DNA of 64,000 nt from UBA7672 sp038326205 (GCA_038326205.1 JBBQJV010000003.1:1-64000); one strand, 5' to 3'; positions 16,648-26,216 are shown, counted from the first letter of the stretch. Notes: generated from the letters alone by a model not told the origin. Made by a program: numbers and translations.

Positions 16648-18240
16648 TCAATTCTTCTCGAGTGTCTCCCCTAGATGTTTCAAGATGTGCTCCCGGGACA
16701 CGTCATCGGGAGCTCCATCCAGCTTCTGACGAAGCGTTGAAAGGAACGTCACGCGCGCGTTGTGCCAGTCGAGCTTGGACAATGCGCTCGGGGAAACCCG
16801 TGGAGGAAGCGCAGCCCTTTGAGTGGCGCGCGACTTTGGGTGAAGGTGGTATGATTGATCCAATTCAGCGATCGTAACATGACCTTCCGCGAATCCTGCG
16901 GCGAGCAGACGTGATTGAAGTCCGGATAGGTTTTCGGGCTCGCCATGCGTAAGAAATACCGTTCCTGCGATGGGCGCCCGCGCATCGATCCATGCTTTCA
17001 GCCCCCGAGCGTCGGCATGCCCCGAGTAGACGTCAATTTCACGAATGTGAGCTCTGACAGCGATTTCATCGCCTTGTATGCGGACGTCGCGTCGCCCTTC
17101 GAGCAACAGGCGGCCGAGCGTGCCAACCGCCTGATACCCAACGATTAGCACCGAAGCGTCTTCGCGTGGCAACAGCCGCCGAAGGTGGCCTCTAACGCGG
17201 CCCGCGTCGCACATGCCGCTCGCCGCAATAATCACATGCCAGCCGCGCTGCCTTTCTAGTTCCCGGCTTTCAGCTTGGCTTTCCGTGAATCGTAGCAGCC
17301 GCGATTCGCGCAGCCCGCTAAAGGGATTTTCGCCGGAATCTCTGTGACCTCTCCGAAGGAATACGTTCGTTGCCTTTATGGCTAGCGGACTGTCCAGGAA
17401 GATCTCCCCAGGCGGCGCCTCCGTGCTTTCCATAAGTTCGAGAAGGTCGACCAGAAGCTCCTGGGTTCGTTCGACAGCGAAAGCAGGGATGAGCAAGGGA
17501 CCGCCGGCTGCGTGCGCTGCACGAAGTTCGTCACGAAGAATTCTTCGGCGAGCCACCGTGTCAAATTGCTCGCGCTCGACGCCGCCATAGGTGCTCTCGA
17601 CGACCAGATGGTCAATGTCGGTGGGACCTTCGGGGTCGTCGGTAAGATCTCGTCCCCCTGGGCCGACATCGCCAGAAAAGCAGAGGCGCAATGGATCTTC
17701 CTTCTGGTCGTTCGAAATTTCGACCTCGATCGATGCCGCGCCAAGTATGTGCCCGGCATTCCACCAACGAGCCCGTATCCCGGAAGCAACGTTTACCCAT
17801 TCCTTCAGATGTACCGTCTGGAATTGCGAGAGAGTGTCACGTGCGTCGGATGCCGTATATATTGGTTCGAGGCTGGCTCCGCTGCGACGCCTGTTGCGTC
17901 GATTGAGTTGCGATACTTCGAGTTCCTGGATGTGACCTGCGTCGGGTAAGAGAACGTCGCAGAGATCCCGCGTGCCTGAGGTTGCAAATACAGGCCCTTC
18001 AAAGCCTGCCAGCCGAAGTTTTGGAAGCAGGCCGCTATGATCAATATGTGCATGGGTCAGGAGGACTGCGTCCAGTGACGCCGCATCAAATGGAAACGGT
18101 CCATAGTTCAGTTCCTTCAGGGTCTTCGTGCCCTGAAACATTCCGCAGTCCACAAGCACCCTAGTTTTGGCGCTTTCTAGCAGCATGCATGATCCGGTTA
18201 CGCAGCCGGCAGCGCCGTAGCAGCTCAGCATGGCTGTCAT
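16648..18240 (-). CDS. MBL-fold beta-CASP ribonuclease-like hydrolase
   Basis: A 530-residue metallo-beta-lactamase with beta-CASP domain, the group of CPSF73-type RNA nucleases. It has the metal motif LTHAHIDHSGLLP (H63, H65, D67, H68), then FSGDVGPGGRDL. The beta-CASP signatures are SGMCDAGRVRGHLR and, at the C-terminal side, YSGHADARGL and FLTHGEPENL. The start is ATG 18240; the upstream open frame overlaps an FNR-type box and is unlikely to be translated. Likely an RNA-processing or decay enzyme. It lies 73 bp downstream of the PRPP synthetase, with its own box between. Confidence 0.9.
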   Translation of the reverse strand: MTAMLSCYGAAGCVTGSCMLLESAKTRVLVDCGMFQGTKTLKELNYGPFPFDAASLDAVLLTHAHIDHSGLLPKLRLAGFEGPVFATSGTRDLCDVLLPDAGHIQELEVSQLNRRNRRRSGASLEPIYTASDARDTLSQFQTVHLKEWVNVASGIRARWWNAGHILGAASIEVEISNDQKEDPLRLCFSGDVGPGGRDLTDDPEGPTDIDHLVVESTYGGVEREQFDTVARRRILRDELRAAHAAGGPLLIPAFAVERTQELLVDLLELMESTEAPPGEIFLDSPLAIKATNVFLRRGHRDSGENPFSGLRESRLLRFTESQAESRELERQRGWHVIIAASGMCDAGRVRGHLRRLLPREDASVLIVGYQAVGTLGRLLLEGRRDVRIQGDEIAVRAHIREIDVYSGHADARGLKAWIDARAPIAGTVFLTHGEPENLSGLQSRLLAAGFAEGHVTIAELDQSYHLHPKSRATQRAALPPRVSPSALSKLDWHNARVTFLSTLRQKLDGAPDDVSREHILKHLGETLEKN

Positions 18241-18286
18241 TTCAACACCTCTGGAACCTATTGATCCGGATCTGCCGGAGGCGGGC

Positions 18287-18300
18287 TTGATAAGCGTCAA
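18287..18300 (-). promoter_or_regulatory. FNR/FixK-type box
   Basis: TTGATAAGCGTCAA (TTGAT-N4-GTCAA). It lies in the short gap after the PRPP synthetase stop, ending 46 bp before the ATG of the beta-CASP hydrolase. It could give that gene its own low-oxygen-responsive promoter. Confidence 0.7.
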
Positions 18301-18313
18301 ACTGAGACTTGCT

Positions 18314-19201
18314 TTATGCGGACTCCTTCAGAGATTGGGCGAGCAGGCCCGCAAGATAAATTTTGTTCGTGGGATCAGCACTTGAATCGGTTGAAATGAT
18401 CCGAGTGGCCCCAGCTACCTGCAGGTCTTCCATCGCTTTTTTGCCACCAAGAGCATGCGTGATGAAGATTGTGATCTCTCCGGCGCCCAATGACTTGAGT
18501 AGAAGTGTTGCTTTGCGCAGCGTGCCCCCGGTCGAACAGATATCATCGACTAGCAAAATAGGCCGTCCAGCAGGATTGAAGTCGAGTGGAGGGTATAGCT
18601 CCACTTCCGCATCTCCCTGCCGCTGCTTCCGCATCGTTGCATGATCAAGACCAAGTGGTTCGGATATCCGTCTGACCCAGGGACCTGACTCAACGTCCGG
18701 ACCCACGACGAGTGTTCCTGCCGCCGGTTGCAGGGCGCGAAGATGCGGGATCAGCGCATCAGCTCCGAACAAGTGTGTGCATTCGCATCTTGGAAAAAGC
18801 TCCGTCAACGAAGTGGTGCGGTGCAGATGAGGATCAACGGTGATGATCCGGTCGAAAGCCGCATCCAGTAAGTTCGCTATCACCTGCTGACTGACGGGCT
18901 CACCGGTTCTGAAGGCCGTGTCTTGGCGCATATAGGGTAGATAGGGAGCGACGAGAACAAGCCGCCGAGCGCCATTTCTGCGCCAAGCGTCGACTGCCAG
19001 GAGGAGTTCCACGAGCTTTGCATTGGGCTGGAACAGCGAGCGGTAGACAATTGTCGTCGGAGATGGCGCCGGAACGCGAGGCAATATTTCGCCGTCGGGA
19101 AACCCGTGCACATCGACAAAGGCTAATGGCGCCTGCAGGGCATCTGCCAATCGCTGTGCTTCAGCGGCTTGATCGCGAAAGGCGTGCAGCACGATTGTCA
19201 T
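18314..19201 (-). CDS. prs: ribose-phosphate diphosphokinase (PRPP synthetase) paralogue
   Basis: A 295-residue enzyme, somewhat shorter than housekeeping Prs (about 310-315), making PRPP and AMP from ribose 5-phosphate and ATP. It has RQDTAFRTGEPVS, the catalytic VDPHLHR (122-128) and the PRPP loop ILLVDDICSTGGT (215-227). It overlaps the upstream AMP-phosphorylase-type gene by 4 bp, so the two are translationally coupled. That setting suggests a specialised copy and not the main cellular Prs. Confidence 0.9.
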   Translation of the reverse strand: MTIVLHAFRDQAAEAQRLADALQAPLAFVDVHGFPDGEILPRVPAPSPTTIVYRSLFQPNAKLVELLLAVDAWRRNGARRLVLVAPYLPYMRQDTAFRTGEPVSQQVIANLLDAAFDRIITVDPHLHRTTSLTELFPRCECTHLFGADALIPHLRALQPAAGTLVVGPDVESGPWVRRISEPLGLDHATMRKQRQGDAEVELYPPLDFNPAGRPILLVDDICSTGGTLRKATLLLKSLGAGEITIFITHALGGKKAMEDLQVAGATRIISTDSSADPTNKIYLAGLLAQSLKESA

Positions 19202-20721
19202 CGGCCCGCACTGTCGATACGGAAGCCCGAGTCATTCATCGAGGCTTCGCAAGCCGCAGCGAAGTCGTCGCCATCGAGCCCGTGGACGCGGTACAGTGGT
19301 TCACCTTTGCGGACGATGTCGCCAAGCTTCTTCTGCAGATCAATCCCGGCGCCGGGGTCGTTCGGCGCGCCCGCCGTACGCGCGATCCGCGCGATGCGGA
19401 AACAGTCGATCTGATTGATGACGCCATCTCTAGGGGCCGGAGCTTCGAAAACGAGTGAGCCTATTGGCGCTGGCCGGGGTGGGGGACCTTGTGCTTCGAT
19501 CATCCTGTCGAGTGCCTTGCGCGCTTCGCCCGTTGCAAGAAGCTCACGGGCGCGTTGTTCGCCGCGTCCCCCCGGCAGGGAAGGGTCATGCTCCAGCATA
19601 CGGCCGGCAAGTCGGATCGATTTCTCGCGCAAGTCAGTCGGTGCATCCGGCCTGTTGTTGAGTACAGCGAGTACATCGCGGGCTTCCAGGGCCGGGCCGA
19701 TGCCAAATCCTATAGGTTGGGCGCCGTCTGTGATTATTACTTCGGCAACAAGTCCAAGGCGCGACGCAACAAACTCGAACAGCTTTCGAACGCTTTGCGC
19801 GTGCGTATGCGAACGGATCTTCGCGGTCGGGCCCATCGGCATGTCGATCAAGAGGTGGGTGGAGCCGGCTGCGATCTTCTTCGATAGGATCGAAGCAACC
19901 ATCTGCTCCGGGGTGTCTATGGAAAGGGGCCGCTCGATGGAGATCAACACGTCGTCAGCAGGTGAAAGATTGATGTGTCCACCCCACGCAATGCAGCCGT
20001 TGCATCGCTCCACCACATCCCGCATTTCATCTTCCGTCAGTTCGACGCGGGCGAGCACCTCCATGGTATCCGCGGTTCCGGACGGAGAAGTGATCGCGCG
20101 AGATGAAGTCTTGGGCATTGTAAGTCCGTGTGCGGCGACGATGGGCGTCACAACCATCGTCGTTCGGTTTCCGGGGATGCCGCCAATGCAGTGCTTGTCC
20201 ACGACAACTGGACGGTTCCATTTCAACTGAGTGCCTGCGGCTGCCATGCTGCTGGTCAGCGCCAGAACTTCGCCCGTTGTCATGAAACTGGATGTCGCGA
20301 TCAGGAATGCCGCGACCTCGATATCGGAATAGCGGTGGGCCGCTAGATCCTCGACGACGGCGCGGATTTCCTCCCTCGTCAGCTCCTCGCCACGGATCTT
20401 GGCTCTAACCGCATCGAGGCTTGCTGCGGGTGGGGCGATAGAAACATGAGCGTGATCGCCGGTCTTAACGCCCAGGCGACGAAGGGCAGGTTGTGGCAGT
20501 CCGATTTCGTCAGCGCCGAGTCCTTCCAATCCATCAGAGATAAGAGCGTTCGCGACGATCGTCGCCCCATTGACCCGAACCTCCACCTTTCGAAATCCCG
20601 CTAGACGTTCTGGCCTGAGCGCGTGGCATTCGCGCGACAGGATCACAACGTTTTCACCCATCGTATCCAGATTGATCGGGCGGATCCTCAGCTGCGAGCG
20701 TCCAGCGTGTTCTGCAGCCAT
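19198..20721 (-). CDS. AMP phosphorylase-type nucleoside/nucleotide phosphorylase
   Basis: A 507-residue member of the thymidine phosphorylase family in the long form, with an extra N-terminal domain of about 90 residues (LRIRPINLDTMGENVVIL). The active-site stretch is VDKHCIGGIPGNRTT (174-188) with PKTSSRAITSPSGTAD. This matches archaeal AMP phosphorylases (KHSIGGVPGN) better than short bacterial DeoA. The expected reaction is NMP + Pi to base + ribose 1,5-bisphosphate. No rubisco or ribose-bisphosphate isomerase gene is in the window. It is the first gene of a coupled pair with prs. Confidence 0.85.
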   Translation of the reverse strand: MAAEHAGRSQLRIRPINLDTMGENVVILSRECHALRPERLAGFRKVEVRVNGATIVANALISDGLEGLGADEIGLPQPALRRLGVKTGDHAHVSIAPPAASLDAVRAKIRGEELTREEIRAVVEDLAAHRYSDIEVAAFLIATSSFMTTGEVLALTSSMAAAGTQLKWNRPVVVDKHCIGGIPGNRTTMVVTPIVAAHGLTMPKTSSRAITSPSGTADTMEVLARVELTEDEMRDVVERCNGCIAWGGHINLSPADDVLISIERPLSIDTPEQMVASILSKKIAAGSTHLLIDMPMGPTAKIRSHTHAQSVRKLFEFVASRLGLVAEVIITDGAQPIGFGIGPALEARDVLAVLNNRPDAPTDLREKSIRLAGRMLEHDPSLPGGRGEQRARELLATGEARKALDRMIEAQGPPPRPAPIGSLVFEAPAPRDGVINQIDCFRIARIARTAGAPNDPGAGIDLQKKLGDIVRKGEPLYRVHGLDGDDFAAACEASMNDSGFRIDSAGR

Positions 20722-20974
20722 TATTGTCCCTCTGTGCGCCGGTCGCCATATGATGAAAAGTCGATAGCCGTGACACCGTCATCACGGAAAAGCCCAAACA
20801 TAACAGCATCGCACTTACCGCAAACTCCAGTTGTGTCTTGCGTAGGTTTGAGCGACCGCTGCGCCAAAAACAGAGCGCCTGCTGACTCTCCTAAGTGAAT
20901 ACGTCGGCGTCGATTCTCTCCGAGATTGTCCGATCCGGAAGGGCATTGATATCACAGTGTCAGACTTCCGGAGC

Positions 20975-20988
20975 TTGATGCCAGTCAA
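20975..20988 (+). promoter_or_regulatory. FNR/FixK-type box (distal)
   Basis: TTGATGCCAGTCAA. It lies about 190 bp before the cytochrome b561 gene and 254 bp before the divergent phosphorylase start. It may act with the proximal box or serve the divergent operon. Confidence 0.55.
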
Positions 20989-21110
20989 TCGGCAGAAGTT
21001 GAGCCCGCGATAGAGTCGGTGCTCGGCGATGAGCGACGCGACGCCACGGCTGGCGCGTCATCGGCACCTGCCGGTTGGCCCCAGAGCAGAGGTGGCGGGG
21101 CGGATTTGGT

Positions 21111-21124
21111 TTGATCGCAGTCAA
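21111..21124 (+). promoter_or_regulatory. FNR/FixK-type box (proximal)
   Basis: TTGATCGCAGTCAA, ending 50-53 bp before the two candidate ATGs of the cytochrome b561 gene. The spacing fits an activator site. Confidence 0.72.
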
Positions 21125-21174
21125 CGTGGGCTTGCGCCGAACAAGACATGTAGCTGACATACAACGGGGCGAAA

Positions 21175-21732
21175 ATGATGACCGAAAAATCTGCCGGTGA
21201 TCGTTATGACAAGAGCGCGATCGCGATCCACTGGCTTATGTTAGCGCTCATCATCGCGGTATACGCAATCATCCTGTTGCGGGAGAATTTTCCTCGCGGC
21301 AGCGACATTCGTGAAGGTCTGAAAGCCTGGCACTTCATGCTGGGGCTATCGGTCCTCGGGCTCGGTCTGGCGCGAATTGCTCTCCGAGTATCTGTCTGGA
21401 AAACGCCAAGGATCACTCCAGACCCACCGCGATATCTCGTCTGGTTGTCGGCAGGCGCGCACGCCGCGCTCTATGCTCTCCTTCTCGCCATGCCGATCGC
21501 GGGATGGCTGATCCTTAGCGCGGAAGGAAAAGCCGTCCCGCTCTGGGGACTCAACCTGCCGCCATTGGTCGGGACCAATGAGGAGCTGGCCAAATCGGCT
21601 AAGGAGTTGCACGAGACTGGCGGAACGATCGGCTACTTTCTCATTGGCCTGCACGCCGCGGCCGCGCTCTTCCATCATTTTGTGATGAAGGACAACACGC
21701 TCGTTCGGATTTTGCCACGCCGCCGCCGATAG
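21175..21732 (+). CDS. cytochrome b561 family membrane protein
   Basis: A 185-residue, four-helix dihaem membrane protein. It begins DRYDKSAIAIHWLMLALII, with the first haem His in IHW. Further His residues fall in LKAWHFMLGLSVL, AHAALYALLLAMPIAGWLI and IGLHAAAALFHHFV. These transfer electrons from quinol to periplasmic partners such as small cytochromes c. ATG at 21175 or 21178 can serve as start. The FNR-type boxes upstream link it with the cytochrome c genes of the island. Confidence 0.9.
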   Translation: MMTEKSAGDRYDKSAIAIHWLMLALIIAVYAIILLRENFPRGSDIREGLKAWHFMLGLSVLGLGLARIALRVSVWKTPRITPDPPRYLVWLSAGAHAALYALLLAMPIAGWLILSAEGKAVPLWGLNLPPLVGTNEELAKSAKELHETGGTIGYFLIGLHAAAALFHHFVMKDNTLVRILPRRRR

Positions 21733-21948
21733 CTTGTCACACCGCTATGGCCCAACGTCGTCTGCGCCATGCTAGCAGGTGGCTGCATTAACCGGCGCAT
21801 GCGCTTTTGGAGCAAACCGCAAGTCGTCTCCGGACAAACGACGAGGTCGCAGGCTACATAGGCGCCACTTTCTTTGACGATCCGGAGGCGGTTACGGGGC
21901 CGCGACGCTAGAAAATTCGCGCCGACCCGCAACGCGCCAAATCGAAAT

Positions 21949-22716
21949 TTATCGAGCGGTGTAACCGCCATCGATCACAAGCTCTGCGCCTGTGATGAAC
22001 TTCGCTTCGTCGGAGGCAAGATAGACAATGCCCCATGCGATGTCGTCCGGTTCGCCCATATGACCGAGAGGATGCAGTGCATCCGTTGCGGCTCGACCCG
22101 CTTCGAGGTCGCCGGAAGCTCTCAGATGTGCCTCCACGAGTGGCGTCCAGATGAAACCCGGGTGGATCGAGTTTACTCGGATCCTGTCGGCGGCGTAAAG
22201 GAGGGCATCCGTCTTGGTCATCAACCGCACGGCGCCTTTTGAGGCGTGATAGGCTGGAATGTCGGGTGCGCTGACCAGTCCGTAGATGGAGGACAGATTG
22301 ATGATGCTGCCACCGCCTGCCTTCCGCAGTAGCGGTATGGCGTGCTTGGTACAGAAGAACACGCCCTTGACGTTTATCGACTGAACCCAGTCCCACTCCG
22401 CTTCCGTCAGCTCATGCGTCGGCTTGTTGGCGCCTGCAACGCCTGCGTTGTTTACGACGATATCGATGCTACCGAAGTGCGAAGCTACATCCCCGAACAC
22501 CCTCGATACTTCAGCTTCACTGGAGACATCGCATCGCCAGAAGCGGGCTGGGAATTCGCGAGCACGCAGCTCAGCTGCGAGGGCTTCTCCCTTATCGGCA
22601 TGCAGGTCGAGAACGGCGACGGCGGCGCCTTCTTCGGCCATGCGTATTACTCCCGCCCGCCCGATCCCCAGCGCCCCGCCCGTGACGATTGCAATTTTTC
22701 CGGCCAGTCGTCTCAT
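21949..22716 (-). CDS. short-chain dehydrogenase/reductase
   Basis: A 255-residue classical SDR. It has the cofactor motif TGGALGIG (12-19), NNAG (89-92), the catalytic Ser in INLSSIYG, and Tyr156-Lys160 in YHASK. The Asp after the second strand (VLDLHA) points to NAD. The substrate is unknown. It starts inside the stop of the upstream P-type ATPase (4-bp overlap), an unusual partner for such an enzyme. Confidence 0.9.
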   Translation of the reverse strand: MRRLAGKIAIVTGGALGIGRAGVIRMAEEGAAVAVLDLHADKGEALAAELRAREFPARFWRCDVSSEAEVSRVFGDVASHFGSIDIVVNNAGVAGANKPTHELTEAEWDWVQSINVKGVFFCTKHAIPLLRKAGGGSIINLSSIYGLVSAPDIPAYHASKGAVRLMTKTDALLYAADRIRVNSIHPGFIWTPLVEAHLRASGDLEAGRAATDALHPLGHMGEPDDIAWGIVYLASDEAKFITGAELVIDGGYTAR

Positions 22717-25286
22717 GGTTTCACCTGCTTGCTTGAAGGAGGCGCGATTTGCGCCTCAGGATTGAGGGAGCTGGCGGAGCGCGACTTTGATGGTCCCAAC
22801 GGATTCCATCGCCGCGCGACGCCGTACCATCCACCTGCGATGACTGCGACGAGACCAGCAATTGCGACGACGACGCTGTCTGGGGTTTCCACGCGAAAAA
22901 TCTCGGACAAGACTGGGACGGTCAGCGTAGCTGTAAGAACAACTGCTGCCATGGCGCTCACACCCCAAAATATGTTGTGCCGGGGATCGAACAGCCGTGT
23001 GGCTGATTCCGATGCGTCGGTCAGGGCCAGAACCAGGTTGCCTATCACGAGCACAATGAATCCAGCTGCGCGCGCCTCGCCTTCCGGACGTCCGCTGTTG
23101 AGGGCCCATACATAGATGCCAAGCACTGCAGCCAGGAGTGCAAGCCCTTGTACGGCGGCAAGGATCATCTGGGGCCGTCCAAATAGCGGTTCCTTGATCG
23201 ATCGCGGCGGGCGGAGCATGGCTGACCGATCACTCGGCTCGGATTCGAATACCAATGAGCAGACGGGGTCGATGATCAGTTCCAACATGACCACGTGCAT
23301 TGGATAGAGCAGGGGCGGCAAGCCAAAGAGGATAGGCAGCAGGGCCACGCCAGCGATGGGCACGTGGATAGCCATTACGTAGATCAGCGCCTTACGCAGG
23401 TTTGTGAAAATGCGGCGGCCAAGGCGCACGCCTCCGACGATTGCAGGAAAGCTGTCGTCGAGCAGGACGAGGTCGGCTGCCTCGCGCGCAACGTCTGTAC
23501 CGCGCTTTCCCATGGCGATGCCGACATGTGCTCGTTCCAGAGCTGGTGCGTCGTTGATGCCGTCGCCAGTCATCGCAACGATATCGCCGCGCGCCTTGAA
23601 GGCCTCGACCAGCGCCAGCTTTTGGTCTGGCTTGACGCGCGCAAAGATACGAACCGTCGCAACGCGTTTTGCCAGAACTTCCGGGCTGAGCGCCGCGATT
23701 TCGGGGCCGGTCAGCACTCCACCGGCCAGATCAAGGCCTGCCTGTCGCGCGATCGCAAGAGCGGTGGCCGGATAGTCACCGGTGATCATCGAAACGTCGA
23801 TGCCTGCTGCCCGAGCCTCGGCGAGCGCGGCTGGGACGTCAGTTCTCAGGGGATCAAGGAACCCAATCAGGCCGACAAACTCAAACAGCGCGGCGTCCGG
23901 ATTTTCGATAGCGCTCACCAAGCTCGCCGCGCGGGCGACACCTAGAACTCTCAATCCGCTTGCCGCCATCCCGGCGAGCGCTGCTTCGACGGATTGCTGC
24001 GAGGCCGAGGACATCCTGCACAACTTCAGTACTGCCTCGGGAGCGCCTTTTGCGGCCCAGACGCCGCCAGCACCGGTTCGCCACGATTGGATAACAGCAA
24101 GGCGATCGGGCCGAAGTGGGAAGCTTCTTACGGGCTCATCACCATTGCTGGACAGCGTTGTAGCAGCTCGATCCTCCAGGGCTTCGTGAATGGCGCGATC
24201 CATGGGGTCGACAGGGTGGATCGCGGACGCAAGAAGAGCGACGCGAGCGACGTCGCCGGCGGCGGTGTCCATATCCAGGCCGAGTTGGCCGGCGCTCGAC
24301 CAGATCGCCCCGACCTTCATCCGGTTTTCTGTAAGCGTGCCGGTCTTGTCGACGCACAGCATTGTCACCGCGCCTAGTGTTTCGACGACTGCCGCCCGGC
24401 GAACCAGAACCTGATGGCGCGCGAGCCGCCACGAACCGATGGCAAGAAAGACCGCCAACACCATCGGGAACTCCTCGGGCAGAAGTGCAATAGCAACAGT
24501 GAGCCCAGCCAATCCACCCGCGAACCAGTCACCTCGTACGAAACCGTAGGCAGCGGCCACGAGCAGGCAGAACGCGACAGCGATTACGCTCAGGCGCAAA
24601 ACGAGACGTCCGGTCGTTTCCTGTAACGGCGTGCGTTCCATCTCACCGGACAGCGCAGCGCCGATCCCGCCTATACGTGTGCGAGAACCAGTCTGGGTCA
24701 CTTGCGCCAGACCTTGCCCGGCGAGCAGAATCGTCCCCGCAAACAGGCCGTTCTCACTTTCTCTATTGTCGTTATCGGCGTCGTTCGTGTGCCACGGTCC
24801 CGGCTGCTTAGTTACCGGAACGGACTCGCCCGTGAGGACGGACTCATCGACTGTGAGTACGTCTCCCCTGCGCAATACCGCATCAACGGCAAGCCGCTCG
24901 CCTTCCATGATGACGATGACGTCTCCGGGAACAAGCTCGCGAGCCGCTATGCGCCGCTGCGTTCCGTCCCGTATGACGTCCGCGAATGGCTGAGCCAGCT
25001 CTCGCAACGCCGCGAGCGCTCGCTCGCTGCGGGCGTCTTGAAATATAACCAATGCAACCGAAACGGCTGCGCCACCCAGAAGAAAGAGTCCCTCGCCGAG
25101 ATCGCCGACCAGCAGGTAAAGCGAAGCGGCCACGAGCAGGAATATGAACATTGGCTCGCGCAATGTTCCGAGCGCGATTGTCAGCAAGTTGCGGGACCTT
25201 GCTGCACGCAATGTGTTTGGGCCATGCGTTTTAAGAAGCGCCGCGGCTTCTCCAACGCTCAGCCCTGTCAGTGGTTCGTTCGCCAT
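22713..25286 (-). CDS. P2-type cation-transporting ATPase
   Basis: An 857-residue P-type ATPase of the Ca/Mg type. It has an N-terminal cation-ATPase domain (LTGLSVGEAAALLKTHGPN), the actuator motif DESVLTGESVPV, and PEEFPM in the fourth helix, where Ca pumps have PEGLP. The phosphorylation site is CVDKTGTLTENR, with TGDGINDAPALERAHVG and ten predicted helices. The start is ATG 25286; the longer open frame upstream lacks family residues. Ion specificity is uncertain. Pumps of this kind often sit in dormancy or low-oxygen regulons. Confidence 0.9.
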   Translation of the reverse strand: MANEPLTGLSVGEAAALLKTHGPNTLRAARSRNLLTIALGTLREPMFIFLLVAASLYLLVGDLGEGLFLLGGAAVSVALVIFQDARSERALAALRELAQPFADVIRDGTQRRIAARELVPGDVIVIMEGERLAVDAVLRRGDVLTVDESVLTGESVPVTKQPGPWHTNDADNDNRESENGLFAGTILLAGQGLAQVTQTGSRTRIGGIGAALSGEMERTPLQETTGRLVLRLSVIAVAFCLLVAAAYGFVRGDWFAGGLAGLTVAIALLPEEFPMVLAVFLAIGSWRLARHQVLVRRAAVVETLGAVTMLCVDKTGTLTENRMKVGAIWSSAGQLGLDMDTAAGDVARVALLASAIHPVDPMDRAIHEALEDRAATTLSSNGDEPVRSFPLRPDRLAVIQSWRTGAGGVWAAKGAPEAVLKLCRMSSASQQSVEAALAGMAASGLRVLGVARAASLVSAIENPDAALFEFVGLIGFLDPLRTDVPAALAEARAAGIDVSMITGDYPATALAIARQAGLDLAGGVLTGPEIAALSPEVLAKRVATVRIFARVKPDQKLALVEAFKARGDIVAMTGDGINDAPALERAHVGIAMGKRGTDVAREAADLVLLDDSFPAIVGGVRLGRRIFTNLRKALIYVMAIHVPIAGVALLPILFGLPPLLYPMHVVMLELIIDPVCSLVFESEPSDRSAMLRPPRSIKEPLFGRPQMILAAVQGLALLAAVLGIYVWALNSGRPEGEARAAGFIVLVIGNLVLALTDASESATRLFDPRHNIFWGVSAMAAVVLTATLTVPVLSEIFRVETPDSVVVAIAGLVAVIAGGWYGVARRWNPLGPSKSRSASSLNPEAQIAPPSSKQVKP

Positions 25287-25797
25287 AAGAGTTCTCAGCG
25301 CGATTTTCCGGCTACGGCGCAGACGGCGGAAGTTATATACGGCAGTTTCATCAGAAAAGGAGCGTAGTTGATAACCTCCCGCTACGTCGGCGCTGGACAT
25401 GGTGTCGGGCGTTAGTGAGATCCTGCATATGTCATCGGATGCCTCAGCCTCCGACATACTTAGCCAAGCATCCAGGGTGGCGCTTGACCAGGCGCAAGCT
25501 GAAGCGAGATCAGCCCAGGCGCAGCCGCGCGAAGAAGTCGCGGGGAGTTCGTTCTGTCATTTCGCGCCACGCACTTCATGGGGTTCTTAGTTCGGCGTTC
25601 GGCATTTTTGAAGCCTTAGCACTTCCGACAAGCGGTCGCGACTAGGCCCAAGCATAGCAACATGTTGGCCCGCTGCCGTCGCTGTATCTCTGAGGTCTAT
25701 CAATGCGGTCCTGAAGCATATTCCGTAGTTAGCGTCACTCCGGGTTCGGCGACGCCCAAGGCCCTCAAGAATCTGGAATATGTCGAGGATAGTGGCT
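25287..25797. other. intergenic, no gene recognised
   Basis: Between the ATPase start and the region of the ligase pseudogene with visible homology, only short overlapping open frames are present. The open tail of the pseudogene frame (to 25587) shows no similarity to its paralogue. Confidence 0.4.
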
Positions 25798-26216
25798 GCC
25801 AGAGGCCGCTTACCGGAGACAGCAAGCCGAGGCAGTTCGGTCCGATGACACGCATCAGATGAGGGCGGCCAGCTGCCAGCATTGCCGCGCGCGGATCGTC
25901 GCCAAATCCTGCTGTGATGATCACCGCGGCGCGCCAGCCGGTATGTCCAAGTTCTGAGATCAGCTGCGGTATCGCGCGCGGCGGGATTGCGACGACGGCG
26001 AAGATCTGGCTTCGAGGACTGTTGCGACACCTTCTGAAAGCTTCTGATACCGCATATCTCGTGCTCATGAGGGTTGAGCGGCATGATCGGTCCGGTGAAG
26101 CCTCCGCTCAGAATATTCCGGGCCAGAACATTCCCTAGCGAACCTGGTTCGTTGCTTGCCCCCACCAGCGCAACTGCTCTGGGTGCAAGGAGGGCGTCCA
26201 AAGTTCTTGTTGTCAT
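25798..26216 (-). pseudogene. frameshifted, truncated ADP-forming acyl-CoA ligase remnant
   Basis: The first part (TLDALLAPRAVALVGASNEP to SSKPDL) and the second part (AVVAIPPRAIPQLISELG to GPNCLGLLSP) are in different frames. Both align end to end with the N-terminus of the intact protein at 29785. Removing one base near 26000 restores a continuous P-D-L-A-V-V-A. Similarity stops after about 140 of 881 residues. So it is a paralogue with a one-base insertion and loss of the rest. It lies divergent from the DUF883 and universal-stress unit. Confidence 0.88.

Larger units (their letters stand above)
20722..21174. other. divergent promoter region with two FNR/FixK-type boxes
   Basis: No gene is seen between the phosphorylase and the cytochrome b561 gene. 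Two FNR/FixK-type palindromes lie in the half nearer the cytochrome gene. Confidence 0.6.

Noticed and set aside
19415..20230. Forward frame of 271 codons
   Set aside because: Antisense to the AMP-phosphorylase-type gene, rich in Ser, Arg and Thr, no recognisable fold.
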